DNA from: Clostridiales bacterium
GTDB lineage: Bacteria; Bacillota_A; Clostridia; Christensenellales; Aristaeellaceae
Direction: 5' to 3'
Length of the DNA: 6,421 bases
Assembly: GCA_012514855.1 (NCBI GenBank)
Contig: JAAYZL010000110.1
Span: 1-6,421, forward strand
Position 1 is the first letter of the stretch; each line of letters begins with the position of its first letter. The position numbers and the translations under genes are program-made. The notes beneath the pieces are model-generated. The model had not been told where the DNA came from. It searched no databases and worked only from the letters and a program-made list of their open reading frames with translations. Shown here piece by piece: positions 1 through 6,387 of the stretch.

Positions 1-605
1 AGGAGGCCGCGGTCGCGGAGCCGCTGTCCTGCGCGTACAACGGGTTCACGAAGTGCTTCGTGAAGCCCGGCGACTGGGCGCTCGTCGTCGGCGCGGGGCC
101 GATCGGCGCGATGCACGCGCAGCTTCTCCATATGGCCGGCGCGCGCGTGATCGTGAACGACCTGTCGGAGGACAGGCTCTCGATGCTCAAGGCGCTGTTC
201 CCGTACATAGAGACCGTTCCGGGAGACCCCGCGCAGTACGTGATGCAAAAGACCGGCGGGCGCGGGCTCGACGTGGCGATCGTCGCGTGCCCGGTTCCGG
301 CGGTGCAGGCCGCGATGCTTCCGCTGATGAACTACGGCGGCCGCGTGAACTTCTTCGGCGGCGTGCCGGAGGACAGACAGCCGGTTCCGATCAACACGAA
401 CCTCGTCCACTACAAGGAGCTCTACCTGACCGGCTCGACGCGCTCGAGCATCGCGCAGATGCGAAAGGTCGTCGAATTCGCCGGGCAGGGGCTGCTCGAC
501 GTCAAGGGCGTGATCACGCACCGCTACCCGCTTGCGGACGCCCTGCAGGCGCTGGAGAACGCGAAGAACGCCGTCGGCATCAAGCACGTGCTGGCGATGG
601 ACTGA
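1..605 (+). CDS. Zinc-type medium-chain dehydrogenase (sorbitol/alcohol dehydrogenase family), C-terminal part
   Basis: The gene enters from the left edge; the reading frame uses codons beginning at position 3, and 200 residues are visible before the TGA at 603-605. The fragment starts with an AEPLSCA segment, the EPL motif that precedes the Rossmann domain in zinc-dependent medium-chain dehydrogenases. The dinucleotide-binding loop GAGPIG follows at fragment residues 30-35. An Asp at fragment residue 53, ending beta strand 2 (VIVND), suggests preference for NAD over NADP. Further along are the family-like stretches VNFFGG, NTNLVHYKEL and LTGSTRSS, then a C-terminal ITHRYPL segment. The look is that of polyol or polyol-phosphate dehydrogenases oxidising a secondary alcohol in the cytosol, but the catalytic zinc ligands lie outside the window, so the substrate cannot be named. 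The GTG at position 60 is internal, because clear family sequence continues upstream of it. A terminator follows directly, so this is the last gene of its transcript. Confidence 0.9.
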   Translation, partial: EAAVAEPLSCAYNGFTKCFVKPGDWALVVGAGPIGAMHAQLLHMAGARVIVNDLSEDRLSMLKALFPYIETVPGDPAQYVMQKTGGRGLDVAIVACPVPAVQAAMLPLMNYGGRVNFFGGVPEDRQPVPINTNLVHYKELYLTGSTRSSIAQMRKVVEFAGQGLLDVKGVITHRYPLADALQALENAKNAVGIKHVLAMD

Positions 606-610
606 AAATT

Positions 611-634
611 CCGGGCTTCGGCCCGGTTTTTTTT
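611..634 (+). terminator. Intrinsic terminator of the dehydrogenase gene
   Basis: A six-base-pair GC stem (CCGGGC at 611-616, GCCCGG at 621-626) closes a stable TTCG tetraloop. Eight consecutive T residues follow (627-634). It begins five bases after the dehydrogenase stop codon, so it separates that transcript from the regulator gene downstream. Confidence 0.92.
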
Positions 635-683
635 GAAGGTAGCGGGGAAATTTCAAAAGTGCAACCGCCGCGCGCCGAATTGT

Positions 684-695
684 CAAGCGCGCTTG
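684..695. promoter_or_regulatory. Perfect 12-bp palindrome upstream of the XRE promoter, candidate operator
   Basis: CAAGCGCGCTTG is self-complementary over all 12 bases. It lies 24 bp upstream of the -10 hexamer of the regulator gene, placing its centre near -42 relative to the expected start of transcription. XRE regulators bind DNA as dimers and often control their own gene, so this is a possible autoregulatory operator. The operator role is inference; GC-rich DNA produces GCGC-centred palindromes by chance. Confidence 0.3.
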
Positions 696-716
696 CTTTC
701 GCGCAACCGCGTTTTT

Positions 717-725
717 TGGTATGAT
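717..725 (+). promoter_or_regulatory. Extended -10 promoter of the XRE regulator gene
   Basis: TGGTATGAT combines the TGn extension (717-719) with a -10 hexamer matching TATAAT at five of six bases (720-725). It follows a run of six T residues in an otherwise GC-rich region. No good -35 hexamer is seen at 16-18 bp spacing, which is common for extended -10 promoters. Transcription would start near 732, about 34 bases before the ATG at 766. An in-frame ATG at 721 lies inside the -10 hexamer and so cannot be the translation start. Confidence 0.65.
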
Positions 726-752
726 TACCCCAGCGCCGAGGGGTGCGGGAAT

Positions 753-760
753 GGAGGGGG
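753..760 (+). promoter_or_regulatory. Ribosome binding site that fixes the XRE start at 766
   Basis: GGAGGGGG lies just upstream of the ATG at 766; its GGAGG core (753-757) leaves eight bases of spacing. The other in-frame ATG codons, at 721 and 751, have no comparable site; 721 falls in the promoter and 751 immediately precedes the Shine-Dalgarno core. Confidence 0.75.
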
Positions 761-765
761 AAGGC

Positions 766-1737
766 ATGATCCTTTCGGAAAAGATTTTGACGCTCAGAAA
801 GAAAAACGGCTGGTCGCAGGAGGAGCTTGCGGAGAAGGCGAGCGTGTCCAGGCAGTCCATCTCAAAGTGGGAGAGCGCGGTCAGCATCCCGGACATCAAC
901 AAGATCCTGGAGCTCGCGAAGATCTTCGGCGTCACGACGGACTACCTGTTGAAGGACGACATCGAGGAGGTCGAGTATTCGGCAGGCGATTCGGAGGGCA
1001 TCCGGCGCGTGTCGCTGCAGGAGGCGAACGAGTACCTCGAGACGAGCGCGTCGTTCGGGAGGCGCGTCGGCCTCGGCGTGATGCTGTGCATACTGTCGCC
1101 GGTGCCGCTGGTCCTTTTGACGGCGCTCCGGGAGGAGGGCGTGTGGGGAAGCGCGCTCACCGAGGGCATGGCGAGCGGCATCGGCATTGCGGCGCTGCTT
1201 CTCCTGGCCGCGGCCGCGATCGCGACCTTCATCGCGAACGGGCTGCGCATGGAGCGGTTCAAGCACTTCGAGAGGCGCGATTTCGAGCTGGAATACGGCG
1301 TCGCGGGCGTCGTGCGCGAGAAAAAGCGGCTGAACGCGGGCGCGTTCGCCGCGAAGATCGTCGCGGGCGTCGTGCTGTGCGTGCTGTGCCCGCTGCCGCT
1401 GGTCTTCGCGGGCATCTCGAACGCGCCGAACACGACGACGGTGCCGCTCGTCGGCGCGCTGCTCGCGATCGCCGCGATCGCCGTGTACCTGTTCATCACC
1501 GCGGGCGCGGTCAAATCGAGCATGGACCGGCTGCTCGGCGAGGGCGAGTTCGAGGAGCGCGAGATCCGCAAGAATCGGCACGAGGAGCGCATCGGCGGCG
1601 TCTACTGGCCGATCGTCGTCGCGATTTACCTCGGCTGGAGCTTTTTGAGCGGGAAATGGGGCATCACATGGATCGTGTGGCCGATCGCGGCGCTGGTGTT
1701 CGGGGCGATTTCGGCGGCGATCAAGAAGGGCGACTGA
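766..1737 (+). CDS. Membrane-anchored XRE-family helix-turn-helix regulator
   Basis: The 323-residue protein begins with an XRE/Cro-type helix-turn-helix domain at residues 3-62. Visible hallmarks are [21 protein letters not shown] (about 16-36, containing both helices of the DNA-binding motif) and [22 protein letters not shown] (41-62). A charged linker (63-100) leads to six predicted membrane segments, roughly 101-121, 137-159, 195-218, 226-248, 279-295 and 300-317. The first two pairs look like a tandem repeat: [13 protein letters not shown] at 105-117 against [13 protein letters not shown] at 202-214, each followed by a second hydrophobic segment and a charged EF/DFE-rich stretch. The architecture implies a transcription factor tethered to the inner face of the cytoplasmic membrane; regulators of this build are common in Firmicutes and mostly uncharacterised. 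The start at 766 is chosen for its Shine-Dalgarno site and because upstream candidates overlap the promoter. The gene has its own promoter and a terminator on each side, so no partner gene hints at its signal or target. Confidence 0.88.
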   Translation: MILSEKILTLRKKNGWSQEELAEKASVSRQSISKWESAVSIPDINKILELAKIFGVTTDYLLKDDIEEVEYSAGDSEGIRRVSLQEANEYLETSASFGRRVGLGVMLCILSPVPLVLLTALREEGVWGSALTEGMASGIGIAALLLLAAAAIATFIANGLRMERFKHFERRDFELEYGVAGVVREKKRLNAGAFAAKIVAGVVLCVLCPLPLVFAGISNAPNTTTVPLVGALLAIAAIAVYLFITAGAVKSSMDRLLGEGEFEEREIRKNRHEERIGGVYWPIVVAIYLGWSFLSGKWGITWIVWPIAALVFGAISAAIKKGD

Positions 1738-1780
1738 GCGCTCGATCCCGGCGGCGGCCGGGAAGGATTCCAAAAATACT

Positions 1781-1812
1781 GCGGGACGGGGGTTCTCCCC
1801 CATCCCGCTTTT
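1781..1812. terminator. Shared terminator between convergent XRE and GH13 genes
   Basis: A 12-position stem (1781-1792 with 1797-1808) closes a four-base loop at 1793-1796. Read on the minus strand the stem is fully paired, with one G-U wobble, and is followed by AGTATTTTT, which gives a U-rich tail after the GH13 gene. Read on the plus strand the same position is a C-A mismatch and the stem is followed by TTTTGTCTT, so it may also work for the regulator transcript, less strongly. The stem begins seven bases after the GH13 stop codon. Confidence 0.85.
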
Positions 1813-1815
1813 GTC

Positions 1816-3585
1816 TTACAATCCGCTCCGGTCGATGCGCACGACGGCGACTTCGTCCTCCGCGGGTTGCCCGAAGACATCCGCCCCGCCCTCGATGAAC
1901 CGCTCGATCCTGAGCGCGTCCGCGCCCTCGGGAATCAGCCGCAGGCCGCCCGTCCGGAGCGCCCGGGACGCCCTGCGCTTTTGCGCGATCTCCCGGAACC
2001 GCTCGACGAGCTCCTTGTCCTCGCGCCCCCACGGGTACGCGCGCCGGCAGAACGGGTCGGCCATGCCGGTAAGCCCCGCCTCGTCGCCGTAGTACAGGCT
2101 CGGCATGCCCGGCAGCGCGCACACGAGCCGCCACGCCTCGATCAGCCGCCGCCGTCCGCGCGCGTACTGCTCGTCGGTCAATTCCAGCGGGAAGCGGTAC
2201 CTCCGCTCGGGCTGCATGTTGCCGCAGTCGGCGAGCACGTTGATCGCGCGCGGCTTGTCGTGGCTGCCGAGCAAATTCATCATCGCGTAGAAGAACGGCT
2301 TGGGCATCGACTCCCGCAGAGCCTCGATCCTGCGCGCGAGCCGGGTGGCGTCGGACTTTCCGGTCAGGAAGTCGAACGCGGCCTCGCGCAGCGGGTAGTT
2401 CATCGCGCTGTCGAGCGTGTCGCCCTCGCAGTAACAGCGCGCCTCGCCGTAGGAGATCTTGTTCGTCGGGTCCTCCCACACCTCGCCGATGATCGCCGCG
2501 TCCGGGTCGACCCTCTTCGCGCGCCGCCGGAGCTCGCGGAGAAACGGCATCGGCAATTCGTCCGCAACGTCGAGCCGCCAGCCGGCCGCGCCCGCCCGGA
2601 GCCACTTCGCGACGACGCCGCGCGCGCCGTTGATGAATTGGCGGTAGCTCTCCTCCATCTCCTCGACGTTCGGCAGCGTCCTGAATCCCCACCAGCTCTC
2701 GTACTCGTCCGGCCACTTGCGGAAGCGGAACCACGGCCAGAATGGGCTCCCCGGATCGCGGTACGCGCCGGTCTTCTCGCCGTAGGTTCCGTATTTGTTG
2801 AAGTACACGCTGTCCGCGCCGATGTGCGAGAACACGCCGTCGAGGATCACGCGGATGCCGCGCGCCTTGGCCGCCTCGACGAGCGCGCGGAAGTCCTCCT
2901 CGGTTCCGAACGACGGGTCGATCTCGTGGTAATTCGCGGTGTCGTACTTGTGGTTCGACGGCGAGCGGAAGATCGGGTTCAGGTAGATCGCGGAAACGCC
3001 GAGGCCCTCGATGTACGGGAGCTTTTCGAGAATGCCCCGGAGGTTGCCGCCGAAGAAGTCGTTTCCCGAGCGCTCGAGCACGTCGAGCCCGAGGTTCAGA
3101 TGCGGCCAGTCGAACCAGTCCCCGTGCAGGTACGCGCCCGGCGCGAGCGCTTCGGGGTTGGGCGGGCCGCTGCGATAAAAGCGGTCGGGCATGATCTGCA
3201 GCATCATGCCGTCGCGAAGCCAGGAAGGAACCTCGAACGCCGGGTCGTAGAGCGTGACCTGGTAGCTCGGCGGCTCGTGGGAATAGCACGCGCCCTCGCC
3301 GTAGCACAGGTCGCGCGCGTTGCCGTAGTAGACGGTGTGGTCGCCGTAGTCGAGGATGAAGAAGTACCACAGATTTCCCGGATGCTTCGGGAGGTCGGCC
3401 TCGCAGCGGAACAGGTCGCCGCCGAAGCGCGCCATCGGCACCTTCCTCTCGCGCCCATCCTTCCACATCCTCAGCGTCGCCGACTTCGCGCCGTCCGCGC
3501 GGATCGACAGCGAGACCGTGCCGCCCGCGGGGAGCGCGCCTCCGGGCTGCCGGAAGGCCGGGTCGCGCGAGTCGTGGAGGATCAC
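1816..3585 (-). CDS. GH13 alpha-glucan hydrolase, neopullulanase/cyclomaltodextrinase-like
   Basis: The 589-residue protein has an N-terminal beta-sandwich domain (about 1-115, CBM34-like, with NLWYFFILDYG at 71-81). An (alpha/beta)8 catalytic domain follows, from PSWLRDGMMLQIMPDRFY (120-137) to about 520. GH13 conserved regions are all visible: region I DGVFSH (249-254), region II GWRLDVADE with nucleophile Asp339, region III IIGEVWED with acid/base Glu368, and region IV LLGSHD with Asp443. The LPNVEEM stretch (304-310) sits where these enzymes carry conserved region V. There is no signal peptide, so it should act in the cytosol, hydrolysing alpha-1,4 (possibly also alpha-1,6) links in maltodextrins or limit dextrins. 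The GTG start at 3583-3585 overlaps the phosphorylase stop as GTGA and lacks an obvious Shine-Dalgarno site, which suggests translational coupling. The beta domain after about 540 is only some 50 residues and ends at RIDRSGL, shorter than usual for the family. Neopullulanase and cyclomaltodextrinase cannot be told apart by eye. Confidence 0.88.
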   Translation of the reverse strand: MILHDSRDPAFRQPGGALPAGGTVSLSIRADGAKSATLRMWKDGRERKVPMARFGGDLFRCEADLPKHPGNLWYFFILDYGDHTVYYGNARDLCYGEGACYSHEPPSYQVTLYDPAFEVPSWLRDGMMLQIMPDRFYRSGPPNPEALAPGAYLHGDWFDWPHLNLGLDVLERSGNDFFGGNLRGILEKLPYIEGLGVSAIYLNPIFRSPSNHKYDTANYHEIDPSFGTEEDFRALVEAAKARGIRVILDGVFSHIGADSVYFNKYGTYGEKTGAYRDPGSPFWPWFRFRKWPDEYESWWGFRTLPNVEEMEESYRQFINGARGVVAKWLRAGAAGWRLDVADELPMPFLRELRRRAKRVDPDAAIIGEVWEDPTNKISYGEARCYCEGDTLDSAMNYPLREAAFDFLTGKSDATRLARRIEALRESMPKPFFYAMMNLLGSHDKPRAINVLADCGNMQPERRYRFPLELTDEQYARGRRRLIEAWRLVCALPGMPSLYYGDEAGLTGMADPFCRRAYPWGREDKELVERFREIAQKRRASRALRTGGLRLIPEGADALRIERFIEGGADVFGQPAEDEVAVVRIDRSGL

Positions 3586-6029
3586 AGTTCGAGCGGCTCG
3601 AGCCGCCAGATCTTTGCATTGTACTCGGCGATCGTCCGGTCGGCGGCGAAAATTCCGGACTTCGCGGTGTTCGTGATCGTCATTTTGAGCCATTTCTCGC
3701 GGTTCATATAGTCCTCGCTGACGCGGCGCTGCGTCGACAGGAACGCAGGCAGGTCCTTCAAGACGAAGTACGGGTCGGCCATGCCGCAGCCGTCGCCGAA
3801 CAGAAGCGCGTGGTAGAGCTCCTGGAACAGCACCGGGTTGTCGGGCGACAACTGGCCGTTGATCAACTGCTCGAGCGCGTGCCGGATCGCGGGGTTCGTC
3901 TCGTAGATTTCGCTCGCGCGGTACTTCGAGTAGCCCTGCTCGACCTCCTCGGCGTTCAGCCCGAAGATGTAGATGTTGTCCTTGCCGACGGCGTCGAAGA
4001 TCTCGCAGTTCGCGCCGTCCATCGTGCCGACCGTCACCGCGCCGTTCATCATGAACTTCATGTTGCCGGTGCCGCTGGCCTCTTTGCCGGCGGTCGAGAG
4101 CTGCTCCGAGACGTCCGCCGCGGGCATGAGCAGCTCGGCGAGCGACACGCAGTAGTTCTCCAGGAACACGACGTTGATCAGCTTCGACGCGCGCGGGTGC
4201 TTTTTGACGAGCTCGCCGATCGCGTTGATCAGCTTGATGATGAGCTTCGCGCGGTAGTAGCCCGGCGACGCCTTCGCGCCGAACAGGAACGTGCGCGGCG
4301 CGAACTGCATGTCGGGGTTTCCGTCGATCTGGTTGTACATCATGAGGATGCCGAGCGCGTTGATGAGCTGCCGCTTGTACTCGTGCAGGCGCTTCGCCTG
4401 CGCGTCGAAGATCGTGTTCGGGTCGATCAGGGCGCACTGCTGCTTGAGCACGTGGCGCGAGAGCCGCTCCTTGTTTTGCCGCTTGACCGCTTCGAATTTC
4501 TCGCGGAACGCGGCGTCCTCGCGGAACGGCAGCAGGTCTTCGAGGCGCTCCGGGTCCTTGCGCCACGCGTCGCCGATCGCCTCGTCGATGAGGGACGACA
4601 GCCCCGGATTCGCCTGCATGAGCCAGCGCCTGTGCGTGATGCCGTTGGTGATCGACAGGAATTTGTTCGGCTCAAGCATGGCGTAATCCCGGAAGGTCTG
4701 GCGCCTCAAGATATCCGTGTGGATCGCCGACACGCCGTTGACCGCGTGCGTCGAGGCGACCGCGAGGTTCGCCATGTGCACCTGCCCGTAGGCGAGTATC
4801 GACATCTGCGCGATGCGGTCCCACTGGCCGGGGAACTTGCCCCAGAGCTTCTCGCAGAGCCTGCGGTTCATCTCGCTCAGGATCATGTGGAGCCTCGGAA
4901 GCTGCACGCGCAGCATGTCCTCCGGCCAGCGCTCGAGCGCCTCCTGCATGACGGTGTGGTTCGTGTACGCGAACGTCCGGCGGCACAGATCCTCCGCCAC
5001 TTCCCACGGGAGCTCGTATTCGTCGACGAAGATGCGCATCAGCTCCGGAATCGCGATCGCCGGGTGCGTGTCGTTGATGTGGATCGCGACCTTGTCCGGG
5101 AAGATCCGCCAGTCGTAGCCGTAGACCTTGACGAAGTCGTTGACCGCGAACTGAACCGACGCCGACGAGAAGAAATACTGCTGCTTGAGCCGGAGCTCCT
5201 TGCCCTCGTAGTTGCCGTCGTTGGGGTAGAGCACCTTCGAGATGACCTCGGCGAGCTCGCGCTCCTCCATGGCCTTTATGTACTGGCCGGAGTTGAACGA
5301 CGCCATGTCGATGCGCTGCTTCGAGCGCGCCGACCACACGCGCAGCATGTTGACCAGCGACGTGTCGTAGCCGACGATCGGGATGTCGTAGGGCACGGCC
5401 TCGACGGTCTTGTAGTCGAGGTGGCGGTACTTGAGCCGCCCGTTCTCGGTGTACTCCTGCAAGTAGCCGCCGAAGTGCACCTCGACCATCTGGTCGGGGC
5501 GCGGAATCTCCCAGATGTTGCCGGATTCGAGCCAGTTGTCCGGCACCTCGGCCTGGTAGCCGTCGATCAGCTTCTGTCGGAACAGCCCGAATTCGTAGCG
5601 GATCGTGCAGCCCATCGCGGGCAGGTTCATCGTCGTCAGGGCGTCCAGGAAGCACGCCGCGAGCCTGCCGAGGCCGCCGTTTCCGAGGCCCGGCTCCGGC
5701 TCCAGCTCGAAGATCGCGTCCGAGTCGATGTTCAGCTCCTTGAGCGCCAGGCGGTAGTTCTCCTCGTTGACGAGGTTGACGATGTTCGCGTGCAGCGCGC
5801 GCCCGGTCAGAAACTCCGCGCACAGGTAGTAGACCTTCTTCTTGCGCTCGGCCTTGCGCACGCCGCGCGACGCCGTTCGCCTGCGCATGACCTCGTCGCG
5901 GACCGTGTGCGCGACGGCCTGATAGAGCTGCTGCGGGGTCGCGTCGCTCAATTCGCAGCCGCAGTTGTTCTCCAGCTTATTGCGTATGGACTGCTTGATC
6001 TCCTCGACGTCCATGCGGTCAAACTCCAA
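3582..6029 (-). CDS. glgP: Glycogen/maltodextrin phosphorylase (GT35)
   Basis: This 815-residue protein has the full length of bacterial GT35 phosphorylases. It catalyses pyridoxal-phosphate-dependent phosphorolysis of terminal alpha-1,4 bonds in glycogen or maltodextrin, releasing glucose-1-phosphate in the cytosol. Conserved stretches run in order: VYYLCAEFLTGRAL (66-79), EPGLGNGGLGRLAACFLDA (112-130), HINDTHPAIAIPELMRI (317-333), KRLHEYKRQ (546-554), KASPGYYRAKLIIKLIN (586-602) and the cofactor site EASGTGNMKFMMNGA, where Lys658 would carry the pyridoxal phosphate. The animal N-terminal phosphorylation extension is absent. The start used is TTG (6027-6029), eight bases after AAGGGGG; an in-frame ATG at 6012-6014 with GGAG nine bases upstream is a real alternative and would give 810 residues. 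It is the first gene of a two-gene operon with the GH13 hydrolase, which would process the limit dextrins it leaves. Whether glycogen or maltodextrin is the main substrate cannot be decided from sequence, so the symbol is the generic one. Confidence 0.95.
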   Translation of the reverse strand: MEFDRMDVEEIKQSIRNKLENNCGCELSDATPQQLYQAVAHTVRDEVMRRRTASRGVRKAERKKKVYYLCAEFLTGRALHANIVNLVNEENYRLALKELNIDSDAIFELEPEPGLGNGGLGRLAACFLDALTTMNLPAMGCTIRYEFGLFRQKLIDGYQAEVPDNWLESGNIWEIPRPDQMVEVHFGGYLQEYTENGRLKYRHLDYKTVEAVPYDIPIVGYDTSLVNMLRVWSARSKQRIDMASFNSGQYIKAMEERELAEVISKVLYPNDGNYEGKELRLKQQYFFSSASVQFAVNDFVKVYGYDWRIFPDKVAIHINDTHPAIAIPELMRIFVDEYELPWEVAEDLCRRTFAYTNHTVMQEALERWPEDMLRVQLPRLHMILSEMNRRLCEKLWGKFPGQWDRIAQMSILAYGQVHMANLAVASTHAVNGVSAIHTDILRRQTFRDYAMLEPNKFLSITNGITHRRWLMQANPGLSSLIDEAIGDAWRKDPERLEDLLPFREDAAFREKFEAVKRQNKERLSRHVLKQQCALIDPNTIFDAQAKRLHEYKRQLINALGILMMYNQIDGNPDMQFAPRTFLFGAKASPGYYRAKLIIKLINAIGELVKKHPRASKLINVVFLENYCVSLAELLMPAADVSEQLSTAGKEASGTGNMKFMMNGAVTVGTMDGANCEIFDAVGKDNIYIFGLNAEEVEQGYSKYRASEIYETNPAIRHALEQLINGQLSPDNPVLFQELYHALLFGDGCGMADPYFVLKDLPAFLSTQRRVSEDYMNREKWLKMTITNTAKSGIFAADRTIAEYNAKIWRLEPLEL

Positions 6030-6037
6030 ATCCGTAT

Positions 6038-6044
6038 CCCCCTT
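6038..6044 (-). promoter_or_regulatory. Ribosome binding site of the phosphorylase gene
   Basis: On the minus strand this reads AAGGGGG, six of seven matches to AAGGAGG, and sits eight bases before the TTG at 6027-6029. It favours the TTG start over the ATG five codons later, although that ATG also has a GGAG at workable distance. Confidence 0.6.
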
Positions 6045-6062
6045 GTCTAGAAATGCCCTGCC

Positions 6063-6091
6063 ATTATAGCACGTTTTGGGCGGGGTGTAAA
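6063..6091 (-). promoter_or_regulatory. Sigma-A type promoter of the phosphorylase-GH13 operon
   Basis: On the minus strand, TTTACA (6086-6091, five of six matches to TTGACA) is followed after exactly 17 bp by a perfect TATAAT (6063-6068). TGC directly before the hexamer adds an extended -10 element. Transcription should begin near 6056, giving an untranslated leader of about 25 bases with room for only the ribosome binding site. No convincing catabolite-response (cre) site was seen near it. The -35 hexamer begins one base after the stop codon of the upstream coding remnant. Confidence 0.9.
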
Positions 6092-6092
6092 G

Positions 6093-6260
6093 TCAGCCGA
6101 GCCGGAGCGCGCAGCCGGTCGGGACGCCCGCCCCCGCGAGCAGATTGTTGCCGTTCCAGCCGAGCGTCGAAATCGACAGGACCGCCCGGTATTCGGCGTT
6201 TTTCTCCAAGCAGAGCGCGCGGAGCTCCGCGTCGGTCAAGACGGTTTTGACCTCGAGCGT
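6093..6260 (-). pseudogene. C-terminal coding remnant of an unidentified protein
   Basis: A minus-strand frame ending in TGA at 6093-6095 encodes about 55 residues from roughly TLEVKTVLTDAELRAL to the end GVPTGCALRLG. The codons have the same GC-rich third positions as the neighbouring genes, and the residues form a plausible protein tail, including STLGWNGNNLL. The frame stays open up to a TTG at 6318-6320, but those extra codons fall in the hairpin block and read as low-quality, Arg/Gln-rich sequence with no Shine-Dalgarno site. I therefore regard only the part to about 6260 as ancestral coding sequence, cut off from its own start. I do not recognise the family. It could instead be a small intact gene of 75 codons starting at 6320, which I think less likely. 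Confidence 0.45.
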
Positions 6261-6322
6261 CCTGGGTAACCGCTGATTTATTCGGCGGCAGGCTTGCCGG
6301 TCGCTTTTCCGCCCCCACAAGG

Positions 6323-6345
6323 TTGGTTTCCCTTTGGGAAACCAA
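6323..6345. repeat. Perfect 10-bp-arm inverted repeat with three-base loop
   Basis: TTGGTTTCCC and GGGAAACCAA are exact reverse complements around a TTT loop. Neither strand carries a T run after the stem, so this is not a standard intrinsic terminator. It is the second hairpin of the cluster and abuts the third directly. Confidence 0.9.
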
Positions 6346-6359
6346 GTCGCTGCGCGACC

Positions 6360-6387
6360 GTGCGATTCAAATGAATTTGAATCGCAC
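6360..6387. repeat. Perfect 12-bp-arm inverted repeat with four-base loop
   Basis: GTGCGATTCAAA and TTTGAATCGCAC are exact reverse complements around TGAA. The AT-rich inner half contrasts with the GC-rich setting. On the minus strand the repeat contains the TGA (6367-6369) that ends the coding frame entering from the right edge. There is no U-rich tail on either side. Confidence 0.9.

Larger units (their letters stand above)
6265..6387. repeat. Cluster of four back-to-back hairpins, candidate small palindromic mobile element
   Basis: Four inverted repeats follow one another with little spacing. They are CGGCA/TGCCG (6286-6290 and 6295-6299), TTGGTTTCCC/GGGAAACCAA (6323-6332 and 6336-6345), GTCGC/GCGAC (6346-6350 and 6354-6358), and a 12-bp-arm repeat (6360-6371 and 6376-6387). 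GGTCGC (6299-6304) and GCGACC (6354-6359) could also pair over longer range. The block is AT-richer than its surroundings, encodes nothing convincing and lies between two coding remnants in different frames. Its build resembles REP/MITE-type non-autonomous elements, but no transposase or flanking target duplication is evident and the outer borders are uncertain. Confidence 0.55.

Noticed and set aside
1..6. AGGAGG at the very start of the window as a ribosome binding site
   Set aside because: It is part of the dehydrogenase coding frame (Glu-Ala codons), and family sequence continues across it.
53..724. Plus-strand open frame overlapping the dehydrogenase in another frame
   Set aside because: The translation is Arg/Ala-rich low-complexity sequence, while the competing frame gives a clear dehydrogenase, and it runs through that gene's terminator.
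721..765. Upstream start for the XRE regulator at ATG 721 or 751
   Set aside because: ATG 721 lies inside the -10 hexamer and ATG 751 immediately precedes the Shine-Dalgarno core; the extra residues match nothing in the helix-turn-helix domain.
1747..1762. CCCGGC/GCCGGG hairpin just after the XRE stop as its terminator
   Set aside because: No T run follows on either strand; the hairpin at 1781-1812 is a better candidate.
1867..6050. Very long plus-strand open frames opposite the GH13 and phosphorylase genes (1867-3711 and 3810-6050)
   Set aside because: They lie antisense to two firmly identified genes, their translations are Arg/Val/Asp/Leu-rich with no recognisable domain, and GC-rich third positions on the coding strand routinely open the opposite frame.
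6064..6345. 93-codon minus-strand open frame near the right end
   Set aside because: It starts at a TTG inside a perfect palindrome, runs through the operon promoter, and reads in a frame without the local codon bias.
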